Shown here: piece after piece, positions 7,000-14,673 of the stretch
Position numbering within the stretch: the first letter of the stretch is position 1
How the letters are laid out: the number at the start of each line of letters is the position of its first letter
DNA from: Methanomassiliicoccales archaeon UBA280
Lineage (GTDB): Archaea; Thermoplasmatota; Thermoplasmata; SG8-5
NCBI GenBank assembly: GCA_002499085.1
Contig: DAKD01000016.1
Span: 1-51,925 of the forward strand
Length of the DNA: 51,925 nt
Direction: 5' to 3'
Position numbers and translations under genes: made by a program
The notes under the pieces: generated by a model
Database searches by the model: none
What the model was told of the DNA's origin: nothing
What the model saw: the letters and a program-made list of their open reading frames with translations, nothing else

Positions 7000-7752
7000 A
7001 TGAAAAATCAAACCAGCAAATTTTACAATGGATTTGCAGACAAATATGATATTATGATCTCGGATAAAAGGTATAATGCAGAAATGCCATTCTTTGAGAA
7101 GATTTTTAAAGATAATAAAGTAAAATCAATCCTGGACTGCGCCTGCGGAACCGGATGGCATGCAATAAAATTCAAGGAGTTGGGTTTTGAAGCTACGGGT
7201 TGTGACATTAGTGACGATATGATAAAAATAGCCAAATCCAATTCGTCGTCCGTAGATTTTTTTCAAGCCGATTTTAAGAAGCTAGATAAGTCTATCGATA
7301 AAAAATTTGACTGTGTGATATGCTGGGGCAACTCTCTTAGCCATGAACTTGAGGAAAAGGATATCTTATCGGCTCTGAAGAACATGTACAATGTTCTAAA
7401 CAAGAAGGGAATTGTTGTGGTCCAGATAAGAAATCTTCCTAAACTGATAAAGGAGAATAAACGGATTTTTCCGATGCATTATCATAAAGAACCGAATGGG
7501 GACGTGAACCTTTTTATTTACGTGCTGGACTTCTATAAAACAAAGACAACCTACAATGTTATTTCTGTGATTGAATCAGATGGTGTTCCAAAATTCGAGG
7601 TGAATTCATCGGATTACAGGATTGTAACTTTTGAGGAAATAAAATCATTGATGTGCAAAGCTGGATTTAAGAATCTGAAAGCTTATGGTGATTTTCAGTT
7701 CACCAAATTTAACAAAAAGAGTGATGATATCATCCTTGTTGGAAGCAAGTGA
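7000..7752 (+). CDS. SAM-dependent methyltransferase, glycine N-methyltransferase-like
   Basis: This 250-residue protein has motif I ILDCACGTGWHAI at about residues 44-56, then GCDISDDMIKIA, and FDCVICWGNSLSH in the motif II region. The N-terminal FYNGFADKYDIM is typical of small methyltransferases related to glycine or sarcosine N-methyltransferases. The substrate is unknown. The ATG at 7000 has AGGGG eleven bases upstream. The gene is AT-rich with many AAA and ATT codons. It lies between R5 and R6 and is the last co-oriented cassette before an inverted one. Confidence 0.87.
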   Translation: MKNQTSKFYNGFADKYDIMISDKRYNAEMPFFEKIFKDNKVKSILDCACGTGWHAIKFKELGFEATGCDISDDMIKIAKSNSSSVDFFQADFKKLDKSIDKKFDCVICWGNSLSHELEEKDILSALKNMYNVLNKKGIVVVQIRNLPKLIKENKRIFPMHYHKEPNGDVNLFIYVLDFYKTKTTYNVISVIESDGVPKFEVNSSDYRIVTFEEIKSLMCKAGFKNLKAYGDFQFTKFNKKSDDIILVGSK

Positions 7753-7894
7753 TTGCCTCCTGAGCAAATGAGCTAGCCAGAGATTTGTGTCCGGGGATTG
7801 TGATTTATCCAAAAAAGCGCATGGTTGCGAGGAGCCGATTAATTGGCAACACTCGGACATTTCTGTGTCCAACGAAAGGGTGGGGGTGTGGTGA
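7753..7894 (+). other. Gene-free cassette tail
   Basis: No gene is seen. It contains TGTCCG and CGGACA arms and a GTTGC and GGCAAC pair able to form hairpins. It ends with GTCCAACGAAAGGGTGGGGG, the same TCCAACGA motif as before R3 and R4. Confidence 0.45.
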
Positions 7895-7929
7895 CGAAAG
7901 TTCTGTTATGGGGCTTTCGCATTCACTCG
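7895..7929 (+). repeat. Cassette-border repeat R6, facing the 3' end of a gene
   Basis: Copy with CGAAAG, TTCTGTTATG, GGGCTTTC, then GCATTCACTCG. Unlike the others it points into the 3' end of an opposing gene, so it cannot act as that gene's promoter. The outer GAAAG and CTTTC arms still pair. Confidence 0.8.
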
Positions 7930-8663
7930 GCAACGAGCGACTGGCTGCTTAGATTATGTGCCAAATTTAACTTTGAGATATATTGATCTGCAAGTTCTAT
8001 CCACTTGATCTTTTCATCTCTTGATATCACTCGCTGCTTGCGAAGTTTTAATGAATAATGCACAATGTGATTTTCTTTGGTTTTGAATGCCGCAGCTATT
8101 CCAGAATAACTGTTGGCCGGCTCGAAATTGTCCATCAGCTGCAGTTCAAGTCTGGCAATGTAGAAAATTAACTTGATGAAGTCTCTGAAAGTGAAATCCC
8201 GGCCAATTAGGTCTTCTTCTTTAAACGCATCTTTGTGTTCATAAAATGTGTTGATGTAATATTCAAATTCTTCTCTTGAGGATGCTAGCTTGATTGGAAA
8301 GTCATCAAAATTCAAATGTTTTCCATGTATCAACCTCGCTTTTTTAAGAAAATTTATGAATACCGGCAAATTGATGTTTTCCATTATGCTTCCTTTGGAT
8401 TCCCCGCCGAAAAATTCATCATAACTCATCATGCCAATGTCAATCCTGTGAGATGAAGGTATTTTTTCGTTCAGGATTTCGTTCAATTTTTCTTCATCAT
8501 CATAATTATAACTGGACTTCATAATACCGACAAAATCAATATCGCTGCTTTCTATCATGTCTTCAGTAAGAAAAGAACCAATAACATATAGCGAGATTAA
8601 ATTGTCCCCAGTATGTTCTAATATCACGAATTTGATTTTGTCTATGAGTTGTTCATTAATCAT
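7923..8663 (-). CDS. Nucleotidyltransferase of the aminoglycoside-adenylyltransferase type
   Basis: This 246-residue protein has the polymerase-beta-type nucleotidyltransferase motif: YVIGSFLTEDMIESSDIDF at about residues 25-43 (Gly-Ser, then Asp-x-Asp), a third acidic strand HRIDIGMMSYDEF, and a helical C-terminal domain. This layout is that of aminoglycoside or antibiotic adenylyltransferases, though the substrate cannot be fixed. The start ATG 8663 is about 26 bases from a minus-strand ATATATAAC box near 8683-8690, so the mRNA is probably leaderless. It is the only island gene on the minus strand; its last codons overlap repeat R6, and R7 lies beyond its own promoter. Composition is AT-rich. 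Confidence 0.82.
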   Translation of the reverse strand: MINEQLIDKIKFVILEHTGDNLISLYVIGSFLTEDMIESSDIDFVGIMKSSYNYDDEEKLNEILNEKIPSSHRIDIGMMSYDEFFGGESKGSIMENINLPVFINFLKKARLIHGKHLNFDDFPIKLASSREEFEYYINTFYEHKDAFKEEDLIGRDFTFRDFIKLIFYIARLELQLMDNFEPANSYSGIAAAFKTKENHIVHYSLKLRKQRVISRDEKIKWIELADQYISKLNLAHNLSSQSLVAE

Positions 8664-8682
8664 TAATGGCGAAAAGAAATCT

Positions 8683-8692
8683 ATGTTATATA
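8683..8692 (-). promoter_or_regulatory. TATA promoter of the inverted nucleotidyltransferase
   Basis: Minus-strand ATATATAAC lies 26 bases from the ATG at 8663, giving a leaderless transcript. This gene thus carries its own promoter, independent of the plus-strand repeats on either side. Confidence 0.6.
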
Positions 8693-8728
8693 TTTGTCTG
8701 CTGGCGAAAAGTACACAAGAGAACATGA

Positions 8729-8763
8729 CGAAAGCCTTATTACCAAACATGCGAATTCGCAGG
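8729..8763 (+). repeat. Cassette-border repeat R7, right arm replaced
   Basis: The left arm CGAAAGCC and centre TTATTACC are intact, but the right arm is replaced by sequence with its own small palindrome GCGAATTCGC. The TATA-like core would start transcription near 8764, three bases before the transglutaminase ATG. Confidence 0.7.
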
Positions 8764-8766
8764 GAG

Positions 8767-9570
8767 ATGAAACCCATCAGAGAGTATCAAGGCATAGGCC
8801 AATTCGGGCCTGCGTATCGCGTCATGTTCGAGAACGATTCCCACGCTCCCGGTTCGGTGGACCGGGTGTTGATGGTCAAAATGATACGGTTGAACACCGA
8901 GACAGCCGGCTACCTGTACTCGGATTGCACGCCGGTTGTGATTTCACATGAAAGAGGGTCTCGGCCAATCCTGGAAAACATTATCGGAAAGATGAGCCAG
9001 AATCACGGCTCCGGGGAGGCGCTGATAGGAAAAATTGCCAAATTCACCAGCCGATTGCAGGAGAAATGCGCCAATGATTCGGATTTGTTCGAGGTCGGCG
9101 GCACAGAGGAGTTCATCATAGAACACGGTTCAGATTGGTGCACCGATGTGGCCAGGGCCGGGTGTGCGCTGTTCCAGGTTGCTGGTTTTCCAGCGAGGCT
9201 CGCATATCTCGTCAACATGGACAAAGCATATTCGGGTCATGTTATTGTGGAGGTTTTCAGGACGGGGGTCTGGGGCGCAATCGATGCTTCAACCGATGTC
9301 GTGTACCATGACAATTACGCAAAGCCAGCATCGGTTTGGGTCCTGATGAATACGCCCGCCCCTATCGAAGCGCACTCGAAGGGCGATTCTACGCCATACA
9401 CAAACGCAGCCCAGTTCGGGGCTGCGGCCATATCAAACTATTTCGTTCGAGACCGGGAAAAATTCAATTACACCAGAAGCGGAATCAATGAGTATTACAA
9501 ATCTATCCTCGCCATGTCGGAGAAGGGCTGGCCAGGCGAATTGAGGTGGATTCATGGGGAACCCGGCTAA
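8767..9570 (+). CDS. Transglutaminase-like cysteine protein
   Basis: This 267-residue protein has the transglutaminase/protease-like triad in order: Cys in SDWCTDVARAGCALFQVAG, His in YSGHVIVEVF and Asp in WGAIDAS. The helix with WCTD and the AGFPARLAYLV strand are typical of the archaeal and bacterial transglutaminase-like family, many members of which are peptidases. The ATG at 8767 fits a leaderless transcript from the TATA-like core of R7; ATG 8749 is an upstream alternative inside R7. Base composition returns to GC-rich here, a sharp change from the inverted AT-rich gene next door, marking a cassette boundary. Confidence 0.82.
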   Translation: MKPIREYQGIGQFGPAYRVMFENDSHAPGSVDRVLMVKMIRLNTETAGYLYSDCTPVVISHERGSRPILENIIGKMSQNHGSGEALIGKIAKFTSRLQEKCANDSDLFEVGGTEEFIIEHGSDWCTDVARAGCALFQVAGFPARLAYLVNMDKAYSGHVIVEVFRTGVWGAIDASTDVVYHDNYAKPASVWVLMNTPAPIEAHSKGDSTPYTNAAQFGAAAISNYFVRDREKFNYTRSGINEYYKSILAMSEKGWPGELRWIHGEPG

Positions 9571-9599
9571 AAGTATTGCGATTCGCTGGTGATGGGGGA

Positions 9600-9634
9600 C
9601 GAAAGCCTTATTAGCCAGCTCGCGCATTCACTCG
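9600..9634 (+). repeat. Cassette-border repeat R8
   Basis: Copy with CGAAAGCC arm, TTATTAGCC centre, AGCTCGC in place of the right arm, then GCATTCACTCG. The palindrome is weak here but the promoter-like core and the tail are kept. Confidence 0.75.
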
Positions 9635-9651
9635 GGGCGAACAGGTTGAGC

Positions 9652-10212
9652 ATGGACGTTAAGATTATTGAATGTAAACCGTCGGATAGTGAAATTGCGT
9701 TTCTAAAAAAGAAATATGGTGAACCAGTCATCAGAAAAATGGATCGTAAGGATGTCAACAATATCCATTTACCAGCAAATACCGACTATCTGAATTGCAT
9801 TGGGGAAGGTGTAGGAATAATTCTGAATGAAAATAATCAATTTTTGCTAGTGAAGAAAGCTGGTAAAGAATCATGGTATTTTCCATCCGGACGTATTATG
9901 AACGGAGAATCTATTGAATCTGGCACGATAAGAGAAGTTCATGAAGAAACAGGTTTAGATATTCACCTAAAATCCCTTTCATCGATTCAGATTGTTGATT
10001 TTCATTTTGCCAACTGCATTTTAAGGCTCTGGCATTTCAATTTCATTATCAAAGAATACTCTGGAACAATGAACATACAAGATAAAAGTGAAATCGGCGA
10101 TTGCAGATTCTTTTCAGAACCGCCAGTAGCCAATGTTGATTATGAAAAATACTGGATCAGGACCACTTTAGAGGATGCATCGATCAAAATCAAAACCGAA
10201 GCCCCTCAGTAG
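9652..10212 (+). CDS. Nudix hydrolase
   Basis: This 186-residue protein has a perfect Nudix box: the Gly of GRIMNGESIE, then REVHEETGL, fitting G-x5-E-x7-REUxEExGU at about residues 80-102. An N-terminal extension of about 50 residues precedes the domain. Nudix proteins cleave nucleoside diphosphates linked to another group; the substrate cannot be told from the box alone. The ATG at 9652 is used because upstream in-frame codons are repeat R8. AT-rich composition contrasts with the GC-rich genes on each side. Bounded by R8 and R9. Confidence 0.9.
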   Translation: MDVKIIECKPSDSEIAFLKKKYGEPVIRKMDRKDVNNIHLPANTDYLNCIGEGVGIILNENNQFLLVKKAGKESWYFPSGRIMNGESIESGTIREVHEETGLDIHLKSLSSIQIVDFHFANCILRLWHFNFIIKEYSGTMNIQDKSEIGDCRFFSEPPVANVDYEKYWIRTTLEDASIKIKTEAPQ

Positions 10213-10239
10213 AGCCAAAGCAGGGATGGGGAGGGGTGA

Positions 10240-10274
10240 CGAAAGCCTTATTACCGGGCTTTTCCATTCCTTTA
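10240..10274 (+). repeat. Cassette-border repeat R9
   Basis: Strong copy: CGAAAGCC arm, TTATTACC centre, GGGCTTTT arm, then CCATTCCTTTATG. Arms pair over at least six bases. The TATA-like core predicts a start near 10276. Confidence 0.85.
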
Positions 10275-10285
10275 TGGGAAACTGG

Positions 10286-10810
10286 ATGACCGTTAAATCA
10301 GAAGAGTGCAGGATTCGCTTCGCGCGAAAAGCCGACCTCGAATACATCGCGGAATTGAAATTCAGAGGGGATGAATACCATTCGCAGTTCGACCTGTGGC
10401 CGCCCGAGTGCGAGATGGGAGAGGCAAGGCGAACGATGCGGAAGCATCTGGGGAACAGAAAATCGAAGATTTTTGTTGCTGTTGATGGGTCGGGCCATAT
10501 CAACGGCTTTGTTCTGATACACCTGAAGAAACGGGATACGCGCCACGCCGATTACAAACATGTGGGCGAGATTGGTTTGATTTATGTTAAACAGGATTAT
10601 TGGCGAAAAGGCATCGGGACCCGGTTGGTGAGGCGCGCCATCGAATACTTCGAATCCAAAGGCATCGAACAGGTCACCCAGCGGGTGGTCGCGCCCAATG
10701 CCCGGGGCATCGGGTTCTGGGACTCTCTCTCCTTCGAAACGAAAGTCCTTGCGAAGACCGCGACGGTCGACAATGTGAAAAAGCGGTTGAAAAAATCGAC
10801 TGGACAATGA
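10286..10810 (+). CDS. GNAT-family N-acetyltransferase
   Basis: This 174-residue GNAT protein has beta-4 EIGLIYVKQDY, the acetyl-CoA loop WRKGIGTRLVRRAIEYF, and a C-terminal APNARGIGFWDSLSF. The N-terminal part RIRFARKADLEYIAEL is the usual first strand and helix. Its substrate is unknown. ATG 10286 is preferred because the predicted transcription start is about 10276; ATG 10274, at the end of R9, is also possible. The gene is GC-rich, unlike its Nudix neighbour. Confidence 0.88.
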   Translation: MTVKSEECRIRFARKADLEYIAELKFRGDEYHSQFDLWPPECEMGEARRTMRKHLGNRKSKIFVAVDGSGHINGFVLIHLKKRDTRHADYKHVGEIGLIYVKQDYWRKGIGTRLVRRAIEYFESKGIEQVTQRVVAPNARGIGFWDSLSFETKVLAKTATVDNVKKRLKKSTGQ

Positions 10811-10837
10811 TGGAAATGGCTGTGACAGATCTCTGAA

Positions 10838-10872
10838 CGCAAATCTTATTACGGAGCATTCGCATCCACTTG
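10838..10872 (+). repeat. Cassette-border repeat R10
   Basis: Degraded copy: CGCAAATC, TTATTACG, GAGCATTCG, then CATCCACTTG. Order and length are kept. The next gene starts about 70 bases downstream, the longest gap of the series. Confidence 0.65.
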
Positions 10873-10943
10873 ACATAGCGGAGAAGCGCCCGATTAGTAG
10901 CGGAGAAAGAGGGATAGCCAGTGGTAAAAACGAGGTGGAAGTG

Positions 10944-11705
10944 ATGAGAAAAGCAGATTATGGCAATATCGCAAATACATATGATTTATCACGCCCAATT
11001 TCGGAAGAAAGATTAGAAACATGGATGAATCTTATTTCAGAAAGGATTGATTCTGACCGGAAAATAGAGCTTCTTGACCTGGGGTGTGGCACAGGACGCT
11101 TTTCAATTCCCATCGCAAACAGATTGGGATATATTGTTACAGGTGCTGACAATTCAGAAGAAATGGTTCTCAAAGCAAGGAAGAAAGATGAAGCAAATCT
11201 GGTTGAATGGGACATACAGGATGCAACTTCATTATCTTACCCAGATGCATCATTTGATGCTGTTTTCATGTCACATCTTCTTCATCATGTTGATAATCCC
11301 TCGGATATCATAGAGGAGTGTTATCGTGTTTTGAGACCGGGGGGAACAATTCTGAACCGTTATGGTTCTATGGAAAATATTCGTGAGGACCCAGAACACA
11401 GATTCTTCCCGGAAACAATTGAAATCGATGAGGCACGCACCCCGACCCAGGAACAGGTCGAAAATATATTCAGGATTGCAGGATTCCAAATGGTTTCCTC
11501 CAAAGTACTGGCAGAACAGCCCTACCCATCTCCGGAAGTTAGGTTGAGAGGGGCTGAATTGAAATTCACTTCTGTTCTCACTCTTATCAGTCAATCAGCA
11601 TTTGAGAACGGGTTGGAGAATTTCAGAAAATATATCTTAGAGAAACCGAATGACCACTGGCTCCTTGAAGACAAGATGACTTTGACTTCCGGGAAAAAAG
11701 TATAG
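10944..11705 (+). CDS. SAM-dependent methyltransferase (UbiE/type 11-like)
   Basis: This 253-residue protein has motif I LLDLGCGTGRFSIP at about residues 44-57, GADNSEEMVLKA as motif II, then FDAVFMSHLLHHVDN and RVLRPGGTIL. These match UbiE-like methyltransferases. The C-terminal half is specific to this subfamily and may bind the substrate, which is unknown. GAGGTGG lies eight bases before ATG 10944. AT-rich; bounded by R10 and R11. Confidence 0.88.
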   Translation: MRKADYGNIANTYDLSRPISEERLETWMNLISERIDSDRKIELLDLGCGTGRFSIPIANRLGYIVTGADNSEEMVLKARKKDEANLVEWDIQDATSLSYPDASFDAVFMSHLLHHVDNPSDIIEECYRVLRPGGTILNRYGSMENIREDPEHRFFPETIEIDEARTPTQEQVENIFRIAGFQMVSSKVLAEQPYPSPEVRLRGAELKFTSVLTLISQSAFENGLENFRKYILEKPNDHWLLEDKMTLTSGKKV

Positions 11706-11732
11706 CGCCCCGAATAAGTAGGGGATGGCCAG

Positions 11733-11767
11733 CGAAAGCCTTATTATCTGGCTTTCGCATTCACTTA
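11733..11767 (+). repeat. Cassette-border repeat R11
   Basis: One of the best copies: GAAAGCC arm, TTATTATCT centre, GGCTTTC arm pairing perfectly over seven bases, then GCATTCACTTA. The predicted transcription start is about nine bases before the next ATG. Confidence 0.88.
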
Positions 11768-11777
11768 GAGTGAGACA

Positions 11778-12266
11778 ATGGCTTTGAAGATTGTGCACGA
11801 AATCAGGCTGATGAAAGACGATGACATGCCTTTTTTGGAAAGGGGCATGCTTGATACCAACTGGCAAGATATTCCAGAAGATCAACGAATCCTGGTCAAA
11901 CGTGAAGATTGTGATATTGCTATGCTTGAGGATTACCAATCTTGCAAGAATAATGAAAAATTGAAATTTAAAATGCTTGTGGCAACAGATGCTGACGATA
12001 AGCTATTGGGCTTTATTTCCGTGGGTGTGTCTCAGCTTCCTACTGTGAAATTACCATATGGGTTAATTTTAGATTTTTATGTCGATGAGATAGAAAGAAA
12101 TAAAGGGATTGGCCAAGAATTATTGGATTATGTTTTGGAGTATTTTCACAAACAGGGATATAGTCATGCTGGCTTGTATGTATCAAAGATGAATGAGGCA
12201 GCCCTTCATTTATACAGGAAAAATGGTTTTGACATTGACAGGATATTGATGATGAAGAGATTGTGA
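11778..12266 (+). CDS. GNAT-family N-acetyltransferase
   Basis: This 162-residue GNAT protein has beta-4 GLILDFYVDEIE, the acetyl-CoA loop RNKGIGQELLDYVLEYF and C-terminal SKMNEAALHLYRKNGF. The motif order is that of small GNATs acting on protein N-termini or small molecules. It starts at ATG 11778, ten bases after R11. It is AT-rich. After its stop there is a long gene-free stretch with hairpin elements. Confidence 0.9.
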   Translation: MALKIVHEIRLMKDDDMPFLERGMLDTNWQDIPEDQRILVKREDCDIAMLEDYQSCKNNEKLKFKMLVATDADDKLLGFISVGVSQLPTVKLPYGLILDFYVDEIERNKGIGQELLDYVLEYFHKQGYSHAGLYVSKMNEAALHLYRKNGFDIDRILMMKRL

Positions 12267-12827
12267 TCTCAAGTTGGGGTGGGATGGTGTGGAATGCATC
12301 GATGAAGGGGCCACGGCGCCGTCCTGGCTAATCATGCCCCGCCTGTGAGGGCGGGGTGATAATGCCAGATTTTCAAAATCTGGCTGTTGTGATGCACAGC
12401 GCACATGAATCCCTTCAAACCCTGGGTGTAAGCCCCGGGTATGAGGCCTTACCCAACGTTCACAGTGGCCTCCGATGTAGGTGCTCTTGCACAGAAAGCT
12501 ATTCTTCATCCTTTTGTGTGTGAACGCGTGGGGCACCCCGCCAAGGCACCTGGAACCAGCTCCGGCACCGGGATGAGATTCGATTTAAACACCTCCCCGG
12601 GGCAAGCCCCGAGGCATCCAAAGAATGAGCTTAATCGGTCAACAGGCCAGATTCGTCCAATCTGGCCCACAACCCCGCCCGCATGCAGCGATAAGATGCG
12701 AGTTAGGCGGGGCATGATGGGGTTGGCCGGTGCCGGGGCGCGGTCCACGGGTTGGTCCGGGAGGGTATCCGGGGGATGTGGATGTCCGGTATGTGGGGTG
12801 CTGGCGAGGGCGGGGGAGGATGGGTGA
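12267..12827. other. Gene-free, hairpin-rich region
   Basis: No gene can be supported in these 560 bases, although long frames exist by GC content. The stretch holds hairpin element A (12331-12440), a GGGG-CAAG-CCCC type hairpin near 12598, a perfect GGCCAGATT and AATCTGGCC hairpin near 12648-12670, and CCCCGCC against GGCGGGG arms around 12674-12715. The density of strong inverted repeats suggests remnants of mobile elements or a structured RNA. Confidence 0.5.
12331..12440 (+). repeat. Hairpin element A
   Basis: The element begins ATCATGCCCCGCC, loop TGTGAG, then GGCGGGGTG. A second hairpin (GCCAGATTTT with AAAATCTGGC) follows, then ATGAATCCCTT and a third imperfect hairpin CCCTGGG-type ending near GGTATGAGGCC. 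The first hairpin, the AATCCCTT and the terminal GGCC match element B at 15440 in order. The pattern resembles ends of IS200/IS605-type elements, but no transposase or TnpB gene is present. Confidence 0.5.
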
Positions 12828-12862
12828 CGAAAGGCTTTTACGACGCTCGTGAATTATCTGAC
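12828..12862 (+). repeat. Degenerate cassette-border repeat R12
   Basis: Left part GGTGACGAAAGG and TTTTACGACG fit the element; the right arm and the CACTTG tail are largely lost (GAATTATCTG). A G-rich lead-in like that of the other copies precedes it. Confidence 0.5.
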
Positions 12863-13658
12863 CAATCGCATCCATGCCTTGGAGGTATTTAAAATCCCGA
12901 ATAACCCAAAATCCCTGCACTACGACGGCCGCCACTACGATCTCCAGTACGGCCATATTGATGACGATGTGGGATTCTACCTGAGCCATATAGAAAAGCA
13001 CGGCGGCCCCGTTCTGGAACTGGCCTGCGGCACCGGTCGGGTGACCATACCCATAGCCCGAAAGGGGGTAGAAATTGTGGGCCTGGACAATTCCGGGAAC
13101 ATGCTGGCCCGCGCCAGGGAGAAAGCCGTGAAAGAGAAACTGAACATTCAATGGGTTGAGGCCGATTGCCGGGATTTCGACCTGGGGAGAAAATTCAGAG
13201 CCATCATATTTCCGTGGAACTCGCTGGCCCATCTCCTTGACCGTGAAAGCGTTAATGCGTGTTTTTCCAGAGTGCGGGAGCATCTGGCGGATGACGGAAA
13301 ATTCATCCTTGAGATATGGAACCCGAGACCCGACTTCCTGGCTTCGAACCCGGAGGCGAGGCGCCTCTCGACCGAGTATGATGACCCGGACGGAAGGGGA
13401 AAGGTGACGGTCACGGAGACCAGTGCCTACGAGGCCATAACCCAGATAATGAATATCAAGTGGTTCTACAAGGTCGGGAAAGAGCCAAACGAAATTGTCG
13501 AGAAAATGAATGTACGAATGTATTTCCCGGAAGAACTGGATGACATCCTTCGGAACAATGGTTTCGAGATCGAATCAAAATTCGGGAATTATGACGAATC
13601 CCCGTTCACAGAGGCATCGCCCAGGCAATTGGTTGTCTGCGTGAAGAAGGGTGCGTGA
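12849..13658 (+). CDS. SAM-dependent methyltransferase
   Basis: This 269-residue protein has motif I VLELACGTGRVTIPIA, then GLDNSGNMLARA, and FRAIIFPWNSLAHLLD, typical of the class that contains bacterial methyltransferases with a beta-barrel insert; the later half has WFYKVG and MYFPEELDDILRNNGF. The substrate is unknown. The start is uncertain: GTG 12849 gives the full frame but falls at or before the predicted transcription start, so TTG 12879 is possible. GC-rich. It sits four bases before the next gene's in-frame region and probably shares a transcript with it. Confidence 0.85.
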   Translation: MNYLTNRIHALEVFKIPNNPKSLHYDGRHYDLQYGHIDDDVGFYLSHIEKHGGPVLELACGTGRVTIPIARKGVEIVGLDNSGNMLARAREKAVKEKLNIQWVEADCRDFDLGRKFRAIIFPWNSLAHLLDRESVNACFSRVREHLADDGKFILEIWNPRPDFLASNPEARRLSTEYDDPDGRGKVTVTETSAYEAITQIMNIKWFYKVGKEPNEIVEKMNVRMYFPEELDDILRNNGFEIESKFGNYDESPFTEASPRQLVVCVKKGA

Positions 13659-13664
13659 TTGAAG

Positions 13665-14672
13665 ATGTCTGCCGGTCCTGAGATTCACATTGATGGGGGT
13701 CAGAAGTTTTGTGAAATTCTAAGAACTTTGAAGCGGGAAAAATATATTACGCCGGAAATGTGGAATGAACTGTTCAAATTCGAATCTTATCAAAAAAGCT
13801 TTGAAATCATGGAAAGAGAGATGGGAATCTCCAGAAAAAATTTCATAAAATGGGTTACAAAAGGAGTTACTGGCAAATCTCCGAAATCGGATAGCATGAT
13901 TCAATGGTTCACCAATAAAGGAAGAACTAAAGGTTTTACTCATTATGCCGCAGAACATCTGGATGAAATAGAACTGTTTCTCAAAGCAATTACAGATTCT
14001 GAGCCCGACATGATGCAGTGGGTAGAAGAAAGATTGCGGAATTATCTTCCTTCCAATATTTTGATTCCCCCAACAAAACTTTATCTGGTATTCGGTTCAG
14101 GAGACGGGAGAATATTTTACGATGAGGCAACTTTTGATGTAACTCTTGCATATGTAATGGGTCTTGAAAATACCAAAGGAATGATTGCACATGAATTACA
14201 TCACATGGCAAGGAATAAAGAATATGGTAACTGGACTGATTATAAAGGGCTGAAATTTATTCTTTCAACATTGGAAGCAGAAGGGATCGCCGACATGGTG
14301 TTTTCCATCCATTCCTCCACTTTGGCCCGTAATGATTTGCCAATCGTAACCATGATGATGCAATCAAAAGCATACGACTGTGTTGATGAAATACTGAAGG
14401 AAATGGACGAACTGGTTTCAAAATCATATCCCAGAGAACCAAAGCAAAACAAGTTATATCGATTATTTTCGAAAAACGCGTTCCATCCGGTCGGTCATGT
14501 AATGGCGCGGAGGATCGAGAATTGCCTGGGAAGGGAAAGGCTTGTTGATTGTATTGGCGAACCTGTGAAATTCATCAAAACATATCAAACATCAGCGGAG
14601 AGAGACGGGGGACATGTATTTTCGAATAAAGCCATGGATATGATTGGGCAAGCATTCTCCGGGGAGCCCTGA
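13665..14672 (+). CDS. Predicted zinc metallopeptidase (DUF2268-like)
   Basis: This 335-residue protein carries the gluzincin motif AHELHHMARN at about residues 170-179 (HExxH zinc site) and a downstream Glu in LEAEGIADMVF, the order seen in DUF2268-type proteases (HE-x-HH, then EG-A). The N-terminal part is helical. No signal peptide is seen, so it should act in the cytoplasm. ATG 13665 is preferred to TTG 13659. Composition is intermediate. It lies tightly between two methyltransferase genes (6 bases from the upstream stop, 1 base from the downstream start), so the three make a short operon. Confidence 0.72.
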   Translation: MSAGPEIHIDGGQKFCEILRTLKREKYITPEMWNELFKFESYQKSFEIMEREMGISRKNFIKWVTKGVTGKSPKSDSMIQWFTNKGRTKGFTHYAAEHLDEIELFLKAITDSEPDMMQWVEERLRNYLPSNILIPPTKLYLVFGSGDGRIFYDEATFDVTLAYVMGLENTKGMIAHELHHMARNKEYGNWTDYKGLKFILSTLEAEGIADMVFSIHSSTLARNDLPIVTMMMQSKAYDCVDEILKEMDELVSKSYPREPKQNKLYRLFSKNAFHPVGHVMARRIENCLGRERLVDCIGEPVKFIKTYQTSAERDGGHVFSNKAMDMIGQAFSGEP

Positions 14673-14673
14673 T

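Noticed and set aside
12441..12827. Plus-strand open frame of 128 codons
   Set aside because: It crosses several strong hairpins, is biased in composition and has no recognisable domain, so it is treated as noncoding.
12267..12827. Intact IS200/IS605 transposon
   Set aside because: End-like hairpins are present, but no Y1 transposase or TnpB frame (no zinc-finger CxxC pair with RuvC-like motifs) could be found on either strand.
2419..12862. Classical integron attC sites
   Set aside because: RYYYAAC-like heptamers occur before R3, R4 and R6, but no matching GTTRRRY core within the expected distance and no integrase gene are seen. The elements also carry promoters, unlike typical attC sites. 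A dedicated attC model should still be run.
2419..12862. CRISPR array
   Set aside because: The repeats are separated by whole genes of several hundred bases, not by short spacers, and there are no cas genes.
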